A stretch of DNA of 64,000 nucleotides from Hofstenia miamia (GCA_004352715.1 SCFE01000076.1:756658-820657), one strand, 5' to 3'; positions 1-13,931 are shown, numbered from the stretch's first letter. Made by a program: numbers and translations. The notes: generated by a model not told the origin, from the letters alone.

Positions 1-1311
1 AAAACATTCACAATTGCATGAATGCACTCAGAAGAAGCCGAAATATTGACATTGGCAATTTGTAAAATTTCTATTACATAGATGAAATTTAATTTTTAAT
101 CTAGCAAATAATGGGATTTGCATAGGTTTAGAAGTCAATAATTTTTTAAACTTCTAGGTATATGCATATAGATATTTGGGAAAACGCTGATCTTTTTAAG
201 AAAAAATTGAATTTTTAACATATATTTATTTAACAGTTATATTTATGGCTAGATTTGGGGCTTCTTTACAGGTGCGTAAGACGATAAAAACTTTAACATA
301 AAATTGAAATGTTACTGTGGAGCTAAAAATCAAGATTCACATTTTATATCTTTACAAAATAATTTGTACCTGAATATTTATTCCCAGAACTTTAACATAT
401 AATATCAATGCACTTTAAGTGTATTAGAACCAGGGTTGGCAAGAAGTAAGTTTTTACAAAAAACATTTGGACTTCTAAAACGATTTAATCTTTGAAAACA
501 ATGCTTTTTGCTATTTTCAAAACCTCTTCAATTTACAAAAATGTTTATATAATGATTTTACCAGCAAACATTAAATGATTATAAACTTATCAAGATAAAT
601 TTTTCATTTTATGCACTTTAACAAATCGGTAGGAATTCTGCTTGTGATAGTAAAAAGGAACCAATACCAAAAATTATTTTTCGAAATTTCCATCAAAATT
701 CAATTTTTCTATAAATCTGTTAGGTTGATCCGTTAGCCACCCTGGTATAAGCCCAAAGCGTAAACTAAAACCATTAGCCTTTAGCATTATTTGCTTTGTA
801 TTTCCGAGTGAAAATAATATTTTCAAGATAATTGATTGATGAATGATAATTGACGTAGTAGATATAAAATTGATTGATAATTGACTAGTAATTTAAAAAT
901 CGAACAACCCTAATTCTAAAGGAATTGGGAAAAAACATTTAGAAAAATACTGCTAAAAACCTGTTTAAAATAAACACTGTTTTAAGACTACTTTAAAACA
1001 CCGTTTTCAAAATGCCCATCCTACTTCAACTTATAGAAATCTCTAACCTGATGCAGAATCCTTTGGTCTTTGTGACCGTGAATTGGATAAGTATTGAGTA
1101 ACATACTTCCTCAAAAATTTACATAATAAATTTGTCAAAACACATTTTTCTGAAGCTTTCATCAAATTATTGTCTTTTATCAACTTCAATATAAATGTTA
1201 GTATGAGAAATCGTCCAGTAATCCAATGTGTTAAAATTCACTTGCTAGCTGTCTTAGACGAATTTAAGTGTACATGCTATCATGCTGTAAATGACATTGT
1301 AGAAATATAAT
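1..1311. other. AT-rich sequence, nothing recognised
   Basis: No gene-like frame, RNA gene or transposon end could be supported. Confidence 0.6.
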
Positions 1312-1319
1312 GTGGGAAC

Positions 1320-1474
1320 CAGGGGCGAGTACTGCTCTTAAGATTTTGAGCTACTAAAATTGAAATTGCTTTTGTTTTTTAATGAGATTTTTAAATGCTT
1401 TTAAGGGCTTTATCAAATGTTTGCTCTGAATGAGGAGCTTAGCCCCCTAAACCCTCCTCCTGTACTCGCCCATG
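1320..1474. mobile_element. 155-bp hAT-type MITE
   Basis: The left end CAGGGGCGAGTAC and the reverse complement of the right end CATGGGCGAGTAC match at 12 of 13 positions. The flanks GTGGGAAC (1312-1319) and GTGGGACG (1475-1482) look like an 8-bp target duplication that has diverged at two bases. The CAGGGGCG-like terminus, purine-rich right arm and 8-bp duplication are typical of non-autonomous hAT elements. No coding capacity. Confidence 0.6.
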
Positions 1475-2312
1475 GTGGGACGTCAGTAATATTAAAACAT
1501 GTAATTGTTTTTTGTTATTAGAATAGAAACTGCAGACGTTGTGCGTAATAACAATGTTTCTGATATGATCGAACACATATCTGATATGCAAATCAGTTAA
1601 CTCTGTTTTTTATTATGAATAACGGTTTGTGAAGGCAAGAAAAACTTTGTGTTTCTGGAATTAAATAATTTTTAAATGATTTTTTAAACTTTATTCAAAA
1701 TATTTTAAGAAAATTCTACTAAGTATAAATAAAAAATTCGAAAACTTATTCATGCAAATTTGGTATTTCAATTTTCAGAATTACAAGCATTACATAATCA
1801 TATGTAATAGTCTGTTTTGCACCACTTAGATTGCATATGACTTTTGAAATTTAAAAGATCCTACATATCTTAAAGAAATTGCAATGTCAAACTTTTTAAT
1901 AGCATTTGTAGGTTTCTATATGTCCTACATGGGTCATTAACTTGGATATCTACACAAATATGAAATACATGTACATAGCGGATTTTAAAACATTTTGAAA
2001 TTGTTTAGAAAACCCTTAGAAAGAGATTTTAAGTTGTTTAGAAAATTCTTAGAATGTGCATTTTGAAATTTAGAAGCGGTTTAGAAAACGTTTAGAAATG
2101 GTTAAAAATCGTTTAACAAACCTTTAGTAGTGTTTTACAATATCATTCTTTGACACTAGATGGCATTCAGCAATTTGTTAAAAATTGTATTTTAATACGT
2201 TTAGAAAACGCATAATGTATATTAAAACGTCTTACAACGTTTTATATCAGTATAAGAATCATTCAATGTGTTTTATTATTTATTGTGTAATAATTAAAAT
2301 TACAAAAAATAC

Positions 2313-2385
2313 TTACAAATCTTGCAAAGTATTTGCAAATAATTTGCAAGCTTTCTCAAATATATATATTTTGCAAGATTTGTAA
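2313..2385. repeat. Perfect 16-bp inverted repeat (hairpin) in a TTTGCAA-rich stretch
   Basis: TTACAAATCTTGCAAA at 2313-2328 is the exact reverse complement of 2370-2385, with a 41-nt spacer. The spacer and following 40 bp contain more TTTGCAA copies. Upstream, 1990-2130 holds a degenerate cluster of TTTAGAAAA motifs. Confidence 0.6.
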
Positions 2386-3010
2386 ATGTTTTGTTTAATA
2401 CTTGCAAATATTTGCAAGTTTTGCCAGTTTCGTTTTATTGGGAAATATTGATGTACAGAAGTTTTAAAGATTATCTCAAATCATAAGTAGTTCCTAGAAA
2501 TTTGCCTGCATAATCTCTTTGTATCACTCAATCATGACCCACAATAGCTTGAAACAGTGAACATTTATATATGTTCTTATATCGTTTTATTGGGTTAGCC
2601 AACCCAGTTCAGTCCAAAAATTTTGCAAGGGGTGTGAACCAATCCATTTACGGACTTGATGCATTGCATCATGACCTACTGTAATTATAGTAGGTATTGA
2701 TTGCATATATATTTCATGACACATAACCTTCATGTAGATTTATAACAGAAATTATATTTCAGCACCTAAAATATTAAGCTAAATCACAGAAAACTAAATT
2801 TTTTCATCAATATCAGTTAGTTAAGTTTCTAGTATTACAATGATAAAAATGTCGTTCACAATGTACATTATTGTAACGTAAGAGGGATAAGTTGTCGACT
2901 GCAGAACCCGTTCCATATGATTTGAATGGAAGACAACTTAATTTACTTATTGTACAAGATCATGCAATCAGTTAAGTATCCTATTGAACTAATAGCAACC
3001 CCAGCCAGAC

Positions 3011-3330
3011 TCAGTAACCAACCACCAACAGACGTCGGCGTACAGTTCTTGAACTAATAGCCAGACACAGTTCCTCTTTTAGCTCAGTTGATGTGCGCTG
3101 CCTATCAGATTTTATTTTTATCAAGAGATATCTGTCATCAGCCTCAGTGGTTTTCTGTGGTCTTCCACAGTTCCCCTTGCGTCTAGGAGAAATTGATGTT
3201 TGCATTTTGACCTTTTCAGTAATGCCAGATACTGTATTTTGTGAAACAGCACAAATTGATGCAATCTTAGTTTGTGTCATACCTGAATGTGAGAGATGAA
3301 CTTCACTTTTTGCTCATTTTCTAAGCGTTA
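3011..3330 (-). pseudogene. Tc1/mariner transposase N-terminal fragment (helix-turn-helix), frameshifted
   Basis: The minus strand encodes a Tc1-type DNA-binding domain: MTQTKIASICAVSQNTVSGI (helix-turn-helix), a basic linker SPRRKGNCGRPQKTT, and a second helix region ELCLAISSRTVRRRLLVVGY. An upstream ATG near 3327 begins MSKK but a frame change of one base is needed to join EVHLSHSGMTQ. A stop follows VGY, and no catalytic DDE domain is visible to the left. This is a dead N-terminal remnant. Confidence 0.75.
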
Positions 3331-3399
3331 AGTCTGGTTGCTTTCCGATTGTATAATAGAGTGAATACACATACAAAACTATGAAATCAACTATTTTGG

Positions 3400-5904
3400 C
3401 GGAAAAACTATCAATTTTGATGTAGAATGTAAACAAAATTGTTGCATTGAAGGTGTTGTAAACAAGAAAAACATTAGTGATAATAAAAATGAAATTATCA
3501 TAATAATATGGCCAGTATTGTAGTCGATATTAGTAAAATGAAAAATGCTTGCTAAATAGTTAGGAACGTTTTCTCTGTATGCCTTGCAACTGATGCCACA
3601 ATATAAGGTGTATTTGTTATACATGCATGTAAAAGTATTCTCAGACTATTGACCGTTGTTTAGATCACGATGTATATAAGTTCTATCGTCAGTTGTCAGT
3701 TTTGTGTCATATGCAAATTAACAAGTGGCTTAACGTTTAATGCTATGTACCTGTAACGAATGTCATTCGTGTATGTATAATGAGAGCATCAAGGACAGAA
3801 CCTTGAGTTACTCCACTTTGCAGCTTATTTTTGTAACCAGTACATTCCATTTTTACGATTTGGCGTTATTTTGCATATGGATAATTAGATTTGCGTTAGT
3901 GTCCCATTTTTTTTAAGTATATGCACATGTATTATTTTTAGAATTTGAATATGTTTCATATTTAAAATATGGCATTGATGTTAAAATCAAAACCAGGGAG
4001 AGACAAATGTTTATTATTGCTTGTCAGATGGGTTGCATAGCTTAAAACCCAGATGGCAAACTTTAGCTACGAGGTAGGGATCAGACCACTGAAAAATTGA
4101 AATGCTATAATCATGATATAGTATAGTTACTCTCATTCGTTGTTTTAGGCAAGTGGATTAAATATAAACAAATATTGGAAAACGAAATTAAAATTAATTA
4201 TTGTAAGCTTCACTACGGAAAAAATAAATATTTGAAACTGGTGCTTAAAAAGTTTTCTTCTATTTTCATACAGAATTTAGGTAACTTTTATCCATAATTA
4301 AATTCGATTCCCAATGCTGGATTTATTCTTTTCCAACGTAACCATTATTTTTTGAATTTGGAAATTAACTAACAAGTGGTGGACGTAATGAAATTTGACA
4401 TAAAGAATAAAATCAGTTGGAGATTGAAAAGAAAACAAAGAATTCATTTTAAATACATCCTAATTGCGTTCATCTTGACTACACAAGATATATTGGCATC
4501 TTCTGAAAGAAAGAAATCCAACCGCAGGACATTTCACCGTAATCTATCACAAATCGACGCAATGCCGTTACAAATTAAACTACAGCATACTTCGCATTTC
4601 ATTGGCTGTTGCCCATTTCAAGGAATTAACTAATTTAAACACGACAGAGAAAGGTTGGATTTTATTTTTATGCGAGTAGTTACTTAATTTCAGGATTGGT
4701 AATATTAAAAATTTTTAGAGTACAGTTTCTTATGCATTCCTTTATAAAATCGAAATAATAGGTCATTTGTTTATTAAGCAATTATTTAAAATATAAATGA
4801 ATAATGTAGCCTGCATTCACACATGCTTTTGTCTTCTAGAAAATGGCTTATGCATAGAGAGCGTGATATTTTTTATGTCATTAAAAATTTTTATAAAAAT
4901 TCCCCTAAAATAAAACATTAGCTCAAAAAATGTACACATCAAGGAAATGTTCAGCATGTGATTCCATTTCTGTCAAAAAGTTTTTTTGACATCCTAAGCA
5001 AAAAAACCAATTTGTAAAATGTATTTCTCATTTTATCAAAAAGAAAATGTATTTTTAATTGATAACATAAAATCATGCATAATTCAAAGATTAATAATAA
5101 TGTTTGTAGTCTACTTTATAAATATAAGAGCCTATCTAGATATATGATGAGCACTTAGACTATTAAAATTCCTCAAATAATTTTTGCTTCATGAAACGAA
5201 GCTTAGATATGCTTAATCCAATCTTTATTATTAACATAATGTGCAAATACGTCTTTAGTAAAACAAAAAAAATCAGGTATTGACTAAATCCAACTATGTT
5301 CTGTACATATTTAAATTCTGAAACAATATGAATAAAAGGGATCTGATTGGATGATCATGATCATTTATACGAGAAATATCAATTGCCAATATTTAAAAAC
5401 TAACATATTTCTAAATCATATAGAAGCTCAAGAATATTTGAATGTGAATACTAATTAAATTCATTGAATCTAGACTCAATTGTTAACGAGACAGTCGTTT
5501 CAAGAATCAATCCATACTTTATCATGTGAGTTTAAATATCATTGAAGTTCCTTGAATTAACAACTCCTTTGAGATTTGCGTTTTACAAAGATTTAATTGT
5601 TGCTGACACTTTTATAAGAAAGTTTGATTTGCTCATGATGTTAAAGCATTATTTTAGAATAATGGCTTCCTTAATGTATAACTTTACTTTCAAAACTAAT
5701 TTCAAATGATTTCTGAAGGCTTTACTCTCAAAGAACGCCGATGTCATTTTAAATAGCCATACATGCACATTATAAAAGAGTATGGAGTGCTTATGTAAAT
5801 TAAGGTGGTCATTTCTAGATTCCCAAAAAGAAGGACAATTTGCCTACACCCATTTTTAACCCAACTTTAACATTGCCATTGAGGATTGAGCAGGTGAAAT
5901 AAAG
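3400..5904. other. AT-rich sequence, nothing recognised
   Basis: Short frames only (for example an 85-codon frame at 4376-4633) without splice signals or recognisable motifs. Confidence 0.6.
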
Positions 5905-6304
5905 TATATATATATATATANNNNNNNNNNNNNNNNNNNNNNNNNNNNNNNNNNNNNNNNNNNNNNNNNNNNNNNNNNNNNNNNNNNNNNNNNNNNNNNN
6001 NNNNNNNNNNNNNNNNNNNNNNNNNNNNNNNNNNNNNNNNNNNNNNNNNNNNNNNNNNNNNNNNNNNNNNNNNNNNNNNNNNNNNNNNNNNNNNNNNNNN
6101 NNNNNNNNNNNNNNNNNNNNNNNNNNNNNNNNNNNNNNNNNNNNNNNNNNNNNNNNNNNNNNNNNNNNNNNNNNNNNNNNNNNNNNNNNNNNNNNNNNNN
6201 NNNNNNNNNNNNNNNNNNNNNNNNNNNNNNNNNNNNNNNNNNNNNNNNNNNNNNNNNNNNNNNNNNNNNNNNNNNNNNNNNNNNNNNNNNNNNNNNNNNN
6301 NNNN

Positions 6305-6334
<30 letters not shown>
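5905..6334. repeat. (TA)n microsatellite interrupted by assembly gap
   Basis: (TA)n flanks a run of N at 5921-6304 on both sides. A second short (TA)n lies at 6456-6480. Reading frames across the gap that encode repeated YI are artefacts. Confidence 0.95.
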
Positions 6335-6337
<3 letters not shown>

Positions 6338-7630
6338 CCACTAAATGTTTTTTAAAAACCTTATCATTACTGCGTTTCCATACATAAATCTATAATACTT
6401 TGAAACATGGCAGGGTAGTGTCTCTTTAAATTAATATAAAATATATAAAAATTTAATATATATATATATATATATATATAACTTGAGTGTTTATTTGTCA
6501 AATAGTTTATGAACAAGGAGCTGAAGTTAACTAATATTCAATTTTATTAATGACCACCATAAAGTATACATGTATATCTGAGTTACATGGCATTTCTTTT
6601 ATATATTCCAAAATTATGAAGTATTGGAAAAAAAGTTCTCTAGTTTCAAGGAATACTGGCACGTGAAGTTCATAAATTCATGAACAAAATATTGGATGAG
6701 CATATAATATTCCCAAGATTGTTTTGCATTTTTAATCAATTTTGCATTATTAGATTGCAGAATAGTACAATACCTTCAACGTCATATTTTAAATTTTGTT
6801 TGATAGATCTTTCAAATTTTAAAGGAACATTAACTCTGCAAAAACGTTTTTGTCAACCAGAATTTTAAAGGTGTTATTAAGTGCCGTGTGTTGCGATTGT
6901 AAATAATTGATAACACTTCACAACGGTAGCTGAATGTGTTTTTTCAATGTCCAGGCTTACAATATACAGTTCAGGCTAATTAAAATTCATGGCCTGCCAA
7001 ATGGTAATTTTACTCTTGAATAACTTTATCTCGATTTATAAAACGGGGAAATTAATTACAACGGTTATGCTTACTGTGAGAAACAGCATGCATCTAAATG
7101 ACGTTGAAATAATGTAAACAGTTGTGGCAATTATAACTGTTCAATAATAAATTATTTAAATTATAAATATTATTCATTTATAAATATTAAATAATGTTTA
7201 AATGCAATTTGAATTTCTGAAATTGTTTTACCGCTATAATTTGAAATTTCTAATAACACGCATTGTATATTTCAATATAATACCTACATTTTTATTCTTA
7301 TTATTATCATGGATTGTTAGAAATTTTGAAAAAAAATTGCACAGCGAATAAATTTGATTTTGCAAAGGCTTGTTCAGTTCAGTAAACATAAATTTCTTAC
7401 GAAATTCTCCCTCATTACAACCAGATTTTTTATTGGAAGGGGGGCTCAACTCAAAACTTAAATGGCATGAGGTGATTATTTTTTCATGTCACGATTTTGT
7501 TAAACGGTTATTTAAGCCACTGACATAATGGCTACTAATGTTTTAAACCACTGGTTGCTAACCCAAATTTCAAATGTCAAAATTTCAATGTTTGAATTAA
7601 GAAAACCAAGTAAGCAAAAAGCAATTAAAA

Positions 7631-8056
7631 TCAGTACATACAAAACAAAAAAACTGCGTAACTAACCAAAAAAAATATAAAAATGAATGACAAAAAACAA
7701 TATGAATAAGGCAAGGAAAATACACCTCTATTACCAAAATAAGCAATGCGTCGCTCATTATTAATAAAAATTTTCGCTACTTCATGTTTTAGCATATCCA
7801 ATAGATCTTGATAAATTTTCAATATCATCAAATTGCTTAGGCGAACCTGACACATAGTAGCCCTTAAATAACTCTTGATGTAGCGCCAAGATAAAAACAA
7901 GCATTCACCAGTACAAGTTCTGAGCAACAATATTAAGTGTAACTTGATTAACTTATGAATCTGAGGATACATTATCTTAGCACCAGCAATTTCATTCATA
8001 AATTGTTGTACTGTTGCAAATGACGTAACTGAATGAATTTTCTTGTCCGAATTCAT
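7631..8056 (-). pseudogene. hAT transposase C-terminal (dimerisation) remnant, ZMYM1-like type
   Basis: Residues about 10-108 resemble the hAT C-terminal dimerisation region found in transposases annotated as zinc finger MYM-type protein 1-like: QQFMNEIAGAKIMYPQIHKL, then a degraded RTCTGECLFLSWRYIKSYLR (family usually TCTAERSFSALRRLKTYLR) and ATMCQVRLSNLMILKIYQDL. Key positions of the family motif are altered and the last 30 residues are unrelated hydrophobic sequence. The rest of the transposase is absent between here and the possible hAT end at 8268, so it is internally deleted. Confidence 0.7.
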
Positions 8057-8195
8057 AGAATTATAAACTGATTTGAAGCTTTTGAAAATTTTAATTTCAG
8101 TTTTTAAAGCATTTACATCAGAAAAACATTTATTGCATATCGAAAAAAATGATTTTATTTTTTTATATAAATTTTAATGTTCTCTAAATATTAAA

Positions 8196-8268
8196 TGGAG
8201 TGGCTACTATACCCATCCTCTGCGATATTGGGGGGGGAGTGCTAAAGCCTCCCGGTTCCGCAGCCCCT
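8196..8268 (-). mobile_element. Possible hAT terminus (5' end on the minus strand)
   Basis: Read on the minus strand from 8268 the sequence starts CAGGGGCTGCGGAACCGGGA, a hAT-style GC-rich end in AT-rich surroundings, about 210 bp ahead of the transposase remnant on the same strand. A matching left end and target duplication were not found. Confidence 0.35.
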
Positions 8269-10894
8269 GACTACAACTACTTGAATCCTGTGTATAATTT
8301 AAATATGATCTGCATCAGGTAATTAACTTTTGCTGTTGCTAGAACTTTAATTTTTTAGCAATTCTTGAGTGAGGGATTGAGACAAACAAATTTGTCTAAA
8401 TTTCGACAGGGGACCGCCCCTACCAGTCATATATGTTATTTTAAGAAGTTTTGAGTGAGATTCAGACTAGCAAATATTATCCTAACTTACACTACTTACT
8501 ATTAATTTTGCAAATTAATATAATCGATTCATACTAAAAAATGCACATTGTGTCGACTTTCAATTCTAACACCTTAATTTGTAATTATGAACCAACCTTT
8601 GAGGTCATCCTATGTTTCGGTTAAAGTTTGAACAATCAATATTGACTATATGTGACACACAACTTTAGATATTGAAATGTATATGTTTTCAAGATGGATT
8701 CCTACAAGTTTTTGATATTTTCTTCATTGCATTTTCCTTAAAGATTTCGAAGATTTTTGCAGGTTAAGGATAACCAAACTTTGAAGCTTACTAAATTTCT
8801 GCTCAAATATAAGTAATGCCAAAGTAAGAATTCCGGCAAAATTTTAAACATGTGGCATGTGTAGCCTTATCATATTTATTTTATTAAAAAATGCGTTAGT
8901 AATATTGAATTTTCCAATTTCGCAAGTCGATATCCTCATTAAAAAGCAATTCTATAGTGCTCTTTGAACAGGTGCAGAACACCTCGACAAATTTAACCTA
9001 ATCAAATTTCTGTGATTTTCAGCAGACGTTTACAGCTATATGTCTTATAATTCCGCTGGAAATTATGTCAATAACTGTCACATTTAGTTATAAATTGTTT
9101 AAATTTGAAATTATTTGGATTTTATCCAAACGATATAAGCTACTCAATATTTCCAAGGGACACTTAAATAGTTCGTGTTTAACTCACAACATATTAGATT
9201 CACTTTATCTCGTTAATTGTGTACTGTTTAAATTATTTCATTTTATTGAATTGAGTGTAAGGCACTTCTGTTCTTTCCATTTCTCTATGACTCCCAAATC
9301 TGAAATGCCTTCTCAAATAAAAACAATACATGCTGGCAGATTTGAAAAATTGTACTTAATGCTATGACGTAATATTCTCTCAAAACGTCATACTTAGTTA
9401 ATGCAATACGAAAAGTCGCATCATTTTAGTGCTTTCGTTTACCAGCTTTTCCCATTATTCAAATAACTGACATTATCCTCTTTTTGCTAATTATATGTAA
9501 TTTTAGAGTGGCTTATCAAAACAACATAGTTTACAATATAAATAAATATCAAATTTTGTTTACCTTTTTATAATTCAAACCATTTTTATATCAGACAACC
9601 TCGTATCGTAGGCCATGTAGGTATATGCTTGGGCTCAAATTAAATTTTCACTGAATGATGTCAAAATATATATAATTTACTTGGAAGTTAAAATTTGTAG
9701 GTTTTGTTCGAGCCGATTAATTAAGTGCGGCGTTTTTTGATACAAGTTTCGATATCAAGTTTTAATTATTACATACTTTGACACTAGTTCCAATATATGT
9801 TACCAAGCACTTAATAAATTATAACTTAAGGCATTGATCACGATGATATGTCGATGTCACTGGCTAGATCAGAGGAAATTTACCAACTGCATTTCTTTCT
9901 ATAATATAAAAACTCTTTGAATAACTACGTTTAATATCTTTATGTTCATTATCAATGATAGATTAAGTTAGTTTAGAGGATTTTGTTAATGAGGGTTACC
10001 CTAGGATTAGGATTGCTAATTACAAGCATCAATTCATTTTCTAGATACCTTTATACGTAAAGTGGTCAATGTTTGTAAGAAAATTTACGTCATTTTATTT
10101 TTCTAGATGCATTGAAATATTATTGTTAACTGTGAGAAATGGTAGATTTCACTAAATTATGTTTTCTGAAGGACATAATCACTAGAACTACTCAAATAAC
10201 TAAAATCCTATTACACCCTTCATGATAAATTCAGCATAAATAAAAAAATTGGCCATTTAAATTTCAATAATGTTCCAAAAACTAAGAAAATTAACCTGAA
10301 AATGAAGTTGAGGCTGAGTATTTTAGCTGAGACATATCATTATTATAGTAATAGAATTAAAGTACTTTATAGAGTTGGGTATCGATGTCACTGTTTGATG
10401 TAATTTTCATTAAACTAAATTTATTCTAAAGTTTTGGACTTAAAGGATCCTTCAACTAGGTAAAGGCTACTAGTGCTTTTCATTATGCTGGATTTTTCCT
10501 TTATTAGTTAATTAAAAAATATCTACTTTAACGTCTAACTAGTTGCTTTATCGCCTAATAAAATTGAAGCACAGCACTACTTTATAATTTCAAAATTGAA
10601 ATAATTTGTGTTCTATACTTAACTTGGGGTACTATCAAATTTTGAATATAATTGACAACAAAGTTCTAATATGAATCTGTTAGCTCTTTTTATGTTGTTG
10701 AGATTCACACTTAAGAATTTAATATGCAATCTCTTTGAAGTTCCTTTCAATAATTGTCCTATCTATTACTTTTTCTATAGACAATACAGTTTCACCTCAT
10801 ATTATGAAACTCAATTAATTTTAGTCTATCACACAAGTTTTTCCTAGCATTACAAACTACGAGATTTTTGCAAAATCTGTGATGGTTTCATTCA
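8269..10894. other. AT-rich sequence, nothing firm
   Basis: A short GC-rich phrase GGGGACCGCCCCTACC at 8411-8426 may be another transposon end. A 100-codon frame at 9065-9367 has no recognisable features. Confidence 0.55.
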
Positions 10895-11212
10895 AAATTT
10901 TTTAAGCGTTCTAACTCACTCAGTAGTAAAGGTATTAAATATCTGACCAGGATTCAGACAGTTTATCTTCAGAAAGCAAAATGATTGAGGATTTTGTTCT
11001 GCCCATGTGCATTTCACCTCCATATTATCTGAACACTTGGTATGGAAAGAATTTGAATGCTTTTACAAAAAAGGATTTCTCATATTAAATTAACTTAATA
11101 TTTTCATGTACTTCAGACACAGGAATAGTTTTTAGCACAAATTTTGGTTCATATCAAGGGCTTTCAAAATTTCTTTACAGGCGTGGATAATATTGTTCAA
11201 AAATGTGCAAAT
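10895..11212 (+). repeat. Dispersed repeat, copy 1
   Basis: Aligns by eye with 37050-37524: shared blocks include TAACTCACT, CTTCAGAAA, ATTATCTGAACACT, GGTATGGAAA, ATGTACTTCAG and TTTTAGCACAAAT in the same order and strand. Copy 2 has extra insertions of about 120 bp and 40 bp. No coding capacity was seen; the family is unknown. Confidence 0.7.
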
Positions 11213-11343
11213 ATGTTATGTTCAATTATGCTTGTACAAAATTTAATGTCCTTTCATTGCAAATATATTAAGTTTAGAATTTCCATAGCATCACACTTCA
11301 TGTCGGTCAATGTTTGTTTGTGAGATAAATTAAACCTTCTACG

Positions 11344-11347
<4 letters not shown>

Positions 11348-11386
<39 letters not shown>
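11348..11386. repeat. (TA)n microsatellite
   Basis: About 39 bp of pure TA dinucleotide repeat. Confidence 0.95.
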
Positions 11387-11388
<2 letters not shown>

Positions 11389-11709
11389 CCCATTTATCTA
11401 TGGCTGGGTATTATTTACTCATAGCTCCGTGCTTTGATCTATTTGAAGTTGTCACAAGTTATGATTTGTATATTTATTGTGAATTTTATTGGTGTAATAC
11501 AAGTACTGTCATGATTTGTGATGCATGAGCGCTTATTTCACAATTCAGATTTTAAGACTTTAATTAGAAAAAAGATATATGCATGCAGATATATATGCAT
11601 TACATTATGTATTGCTGTGATACTCATATAAATATCTGGGTTGAAAAATATAGGAGGTAGCAACCCCATTAAGTACTCAAGTTTGGGAAAAGGAACTGGC
11701 TACGCCATT

Positions 11710-11710
11710 G

Positions 11711-11745
<35 letters not shown>

Positions 11746-11901
11746 CATATATATANNNNNNNNNNNNNNNNNNNNNNNNNNNNNNNNNNNNNNNNNNNNN
11801 NNNNNNNNNNNNNNNNNNNNNNNNNNNNNNNNNNNNNNNNNNNNNNNNNNNNNNNNNNNNNNNNNNNNNNNNNNNNNNNNNNNNNNNNNNNNNNNNNNNN
11901 N

Positions 11902-11932
<31 letters not shown>
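11710..11932. repeat. (TA)n microsatellite with assembly gap 11756-11901
   Basis: TA repeats on both sides of a 146-N gap. Confidence 0.95.
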
Positions 11933-11934
<2 letters not shown>

Positions 11935-13672
11935 TTGCCTGTATTTATGTATAAATTCAATTTTTACCAAATGATTTAAATTATGCTTCAAGTCTTTTGT
12001 TGATTGACCGAATAATTACATTATTTTTACTATGAATTAAATTTGCGTCGTTTCCTGAAATCTAATCAATACGCTAGGTGATAAAATGCGTGAAAATTAT
12101 CAATTAAATTTTTTGTTTCAATTAATATTCCTGTCATAACTTTACTTGTTGACATTAGAATCTAAATAAATCAATCCATCTACTTCACGATCTATATTGG
12201 TGAATTTGTGGAAATAAATGTTTGCAAATTGGATATCAACGGTAAACATTCGTCAAACTTGACAGGGAAAAGTTTTATTGTTTTACAAAAATGTCTTTTT
12301 TGCTTGTATCAAAGTAAATTAAAAATTTATCGTATAGCCTGGACAAACATTAAGTTATTTTTCCCCATGAAAAACAACAAGAGCTGCATGCACACGTCAG
12401 CAAATCAAACATTTGAGCACATAGCTTGCGTAATTTTTCTATTCATGCTCTAAAAATAAACGCAACTATTGCTGCTGATGACGTTATTAATGTTTTGATA
12501 ATAAATATTAACGCAAATTATTTTGCATTATTTTGATTTTATCTGAAATTTTAATGAAATATTGTTGGAAAAGATCAATTGCAAGATTTTTCTTTATTAC
12601 CGTACTTTGTTATTTTTCATCATCCCTTTTTTCAATTTGAACCAATTTTTTTATTTCACTTAAAATAATAAATACTCTACATAATCATCAAATTTTGCTC
12701 TGGCAAGTAAAGTCAATAATGGACTTTTAATAGGCCTCATTTGGAAAAGTTGTGATCGATGTGCATTAAGGAATCCTTCCTCAATTATAAAACACTACCT
12801 ATGCTTTCAGATAATCACTTTTTCTGTATCGTAGTAGTCCAGGCTTGAATTTGTGAATCATTTAATACGCTTTCTAACAAATGTAGAAAAATTTTGTTGG
12901 TATCTTATAAAATAGCTCTTCCCTTAATCAAATAGATTTGATTTCTCAATTGAAATAAGACTGTAAATACAATAATTTGTTTTGAAGCCATGTTGAACTT
13001 TGTTACTGTATAGATAAACAGTCATTAATTTCTATCTACCATAAACTCATTGTTCGTAGTTAAATATGGAGAAATTTGACTTTTTGTTAGAAATTGAAGA
13101 AATGTCATTGTAAATACGGAGCATTTATTAATTATCTATACCAAGCACACCCAGGTCTATGCGGTTATTGGTTTTAGGACCAATCAAAGCGAATAGAGTA
13201 GATGACGTAAAATAATTGCTAAGTGCTTTTGATTGTCTTAATTTGAAAATTTTCAATTCATTCGCTCCTAAAATATTCCAATGCAGCTAAAAATTACTTA
13301 ATATTGATAATATATAAGTGCATGTCCAGATGTTCTCCTGAAATTATTCTATTCAGTAAAGCTATAAATAAAAACAATTAGTTTTCTGTCTATAAATACG
13401 CGTTACTATAGTATAAAACGTATTTTATTCTACAATTAATCTTACGTTGTGAATCTCTTTACGAATTTGATTTCTTCAATATATGGGATTGATAGCTTTT
13501 CTGCTTTCAATTTTATCTGATAACAAATTAAATTACATTAAGCATACGATTAGAATTTTTTGTAAATCGAGATGAAGGAACACATTAAAGTACAGGATGA
13601 GCGGGCCGAGCTGAGATAAGATACATTATGGATTTCCTACTTAAAATATATTAAATTTTTCATTATTTAATT

Positions 13673-13720
13673 CAGAGGCGTACGCAGGATTTTCTGAAGG
13701 GAGGGGACATCTTAAGCACA
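13673..13720 (+). mobile_element. Possible hAT left terminus
   Basis: CAGAGGCGTACGCAGGATTT followed by a purine-rich GAAGGGAGGGG resembles the left end of hAT elements. No partner end or duplicate of the flanking ATTTAATT was found, so this may be a solo remnant. It lies about 250 bp upstream of the unidentified exon. Confidence 0.3.
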
Positions 13721-13931
13721 TGGCCAAAAACAGAGCAAAGTAACGCGAAAATTTCTGGAAAATATTGAGAAAATAGACCCTAAAACGAATATTTTTTTAT
13801 TTAACCAGTCAAAGTCAAACTTAAAAACCAATCTATATTTATAGATTATTATCAGGTACAATCGAATTTGCAGGAAAGTTAGTCCAATTTTCGGAGCAGA
13901 ATTCCCTGTTGTAACTATATTTATTGTTTAG

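Noticed and set aside
5856-6341. Long frames through the N gaps encoding repeated Tyr-Ile
   Set aside because: They read (TA)n microsatellite and unknown bases; the same happens at 11641-11991, 39786-40512, 42302-42631 and 50011-50355.
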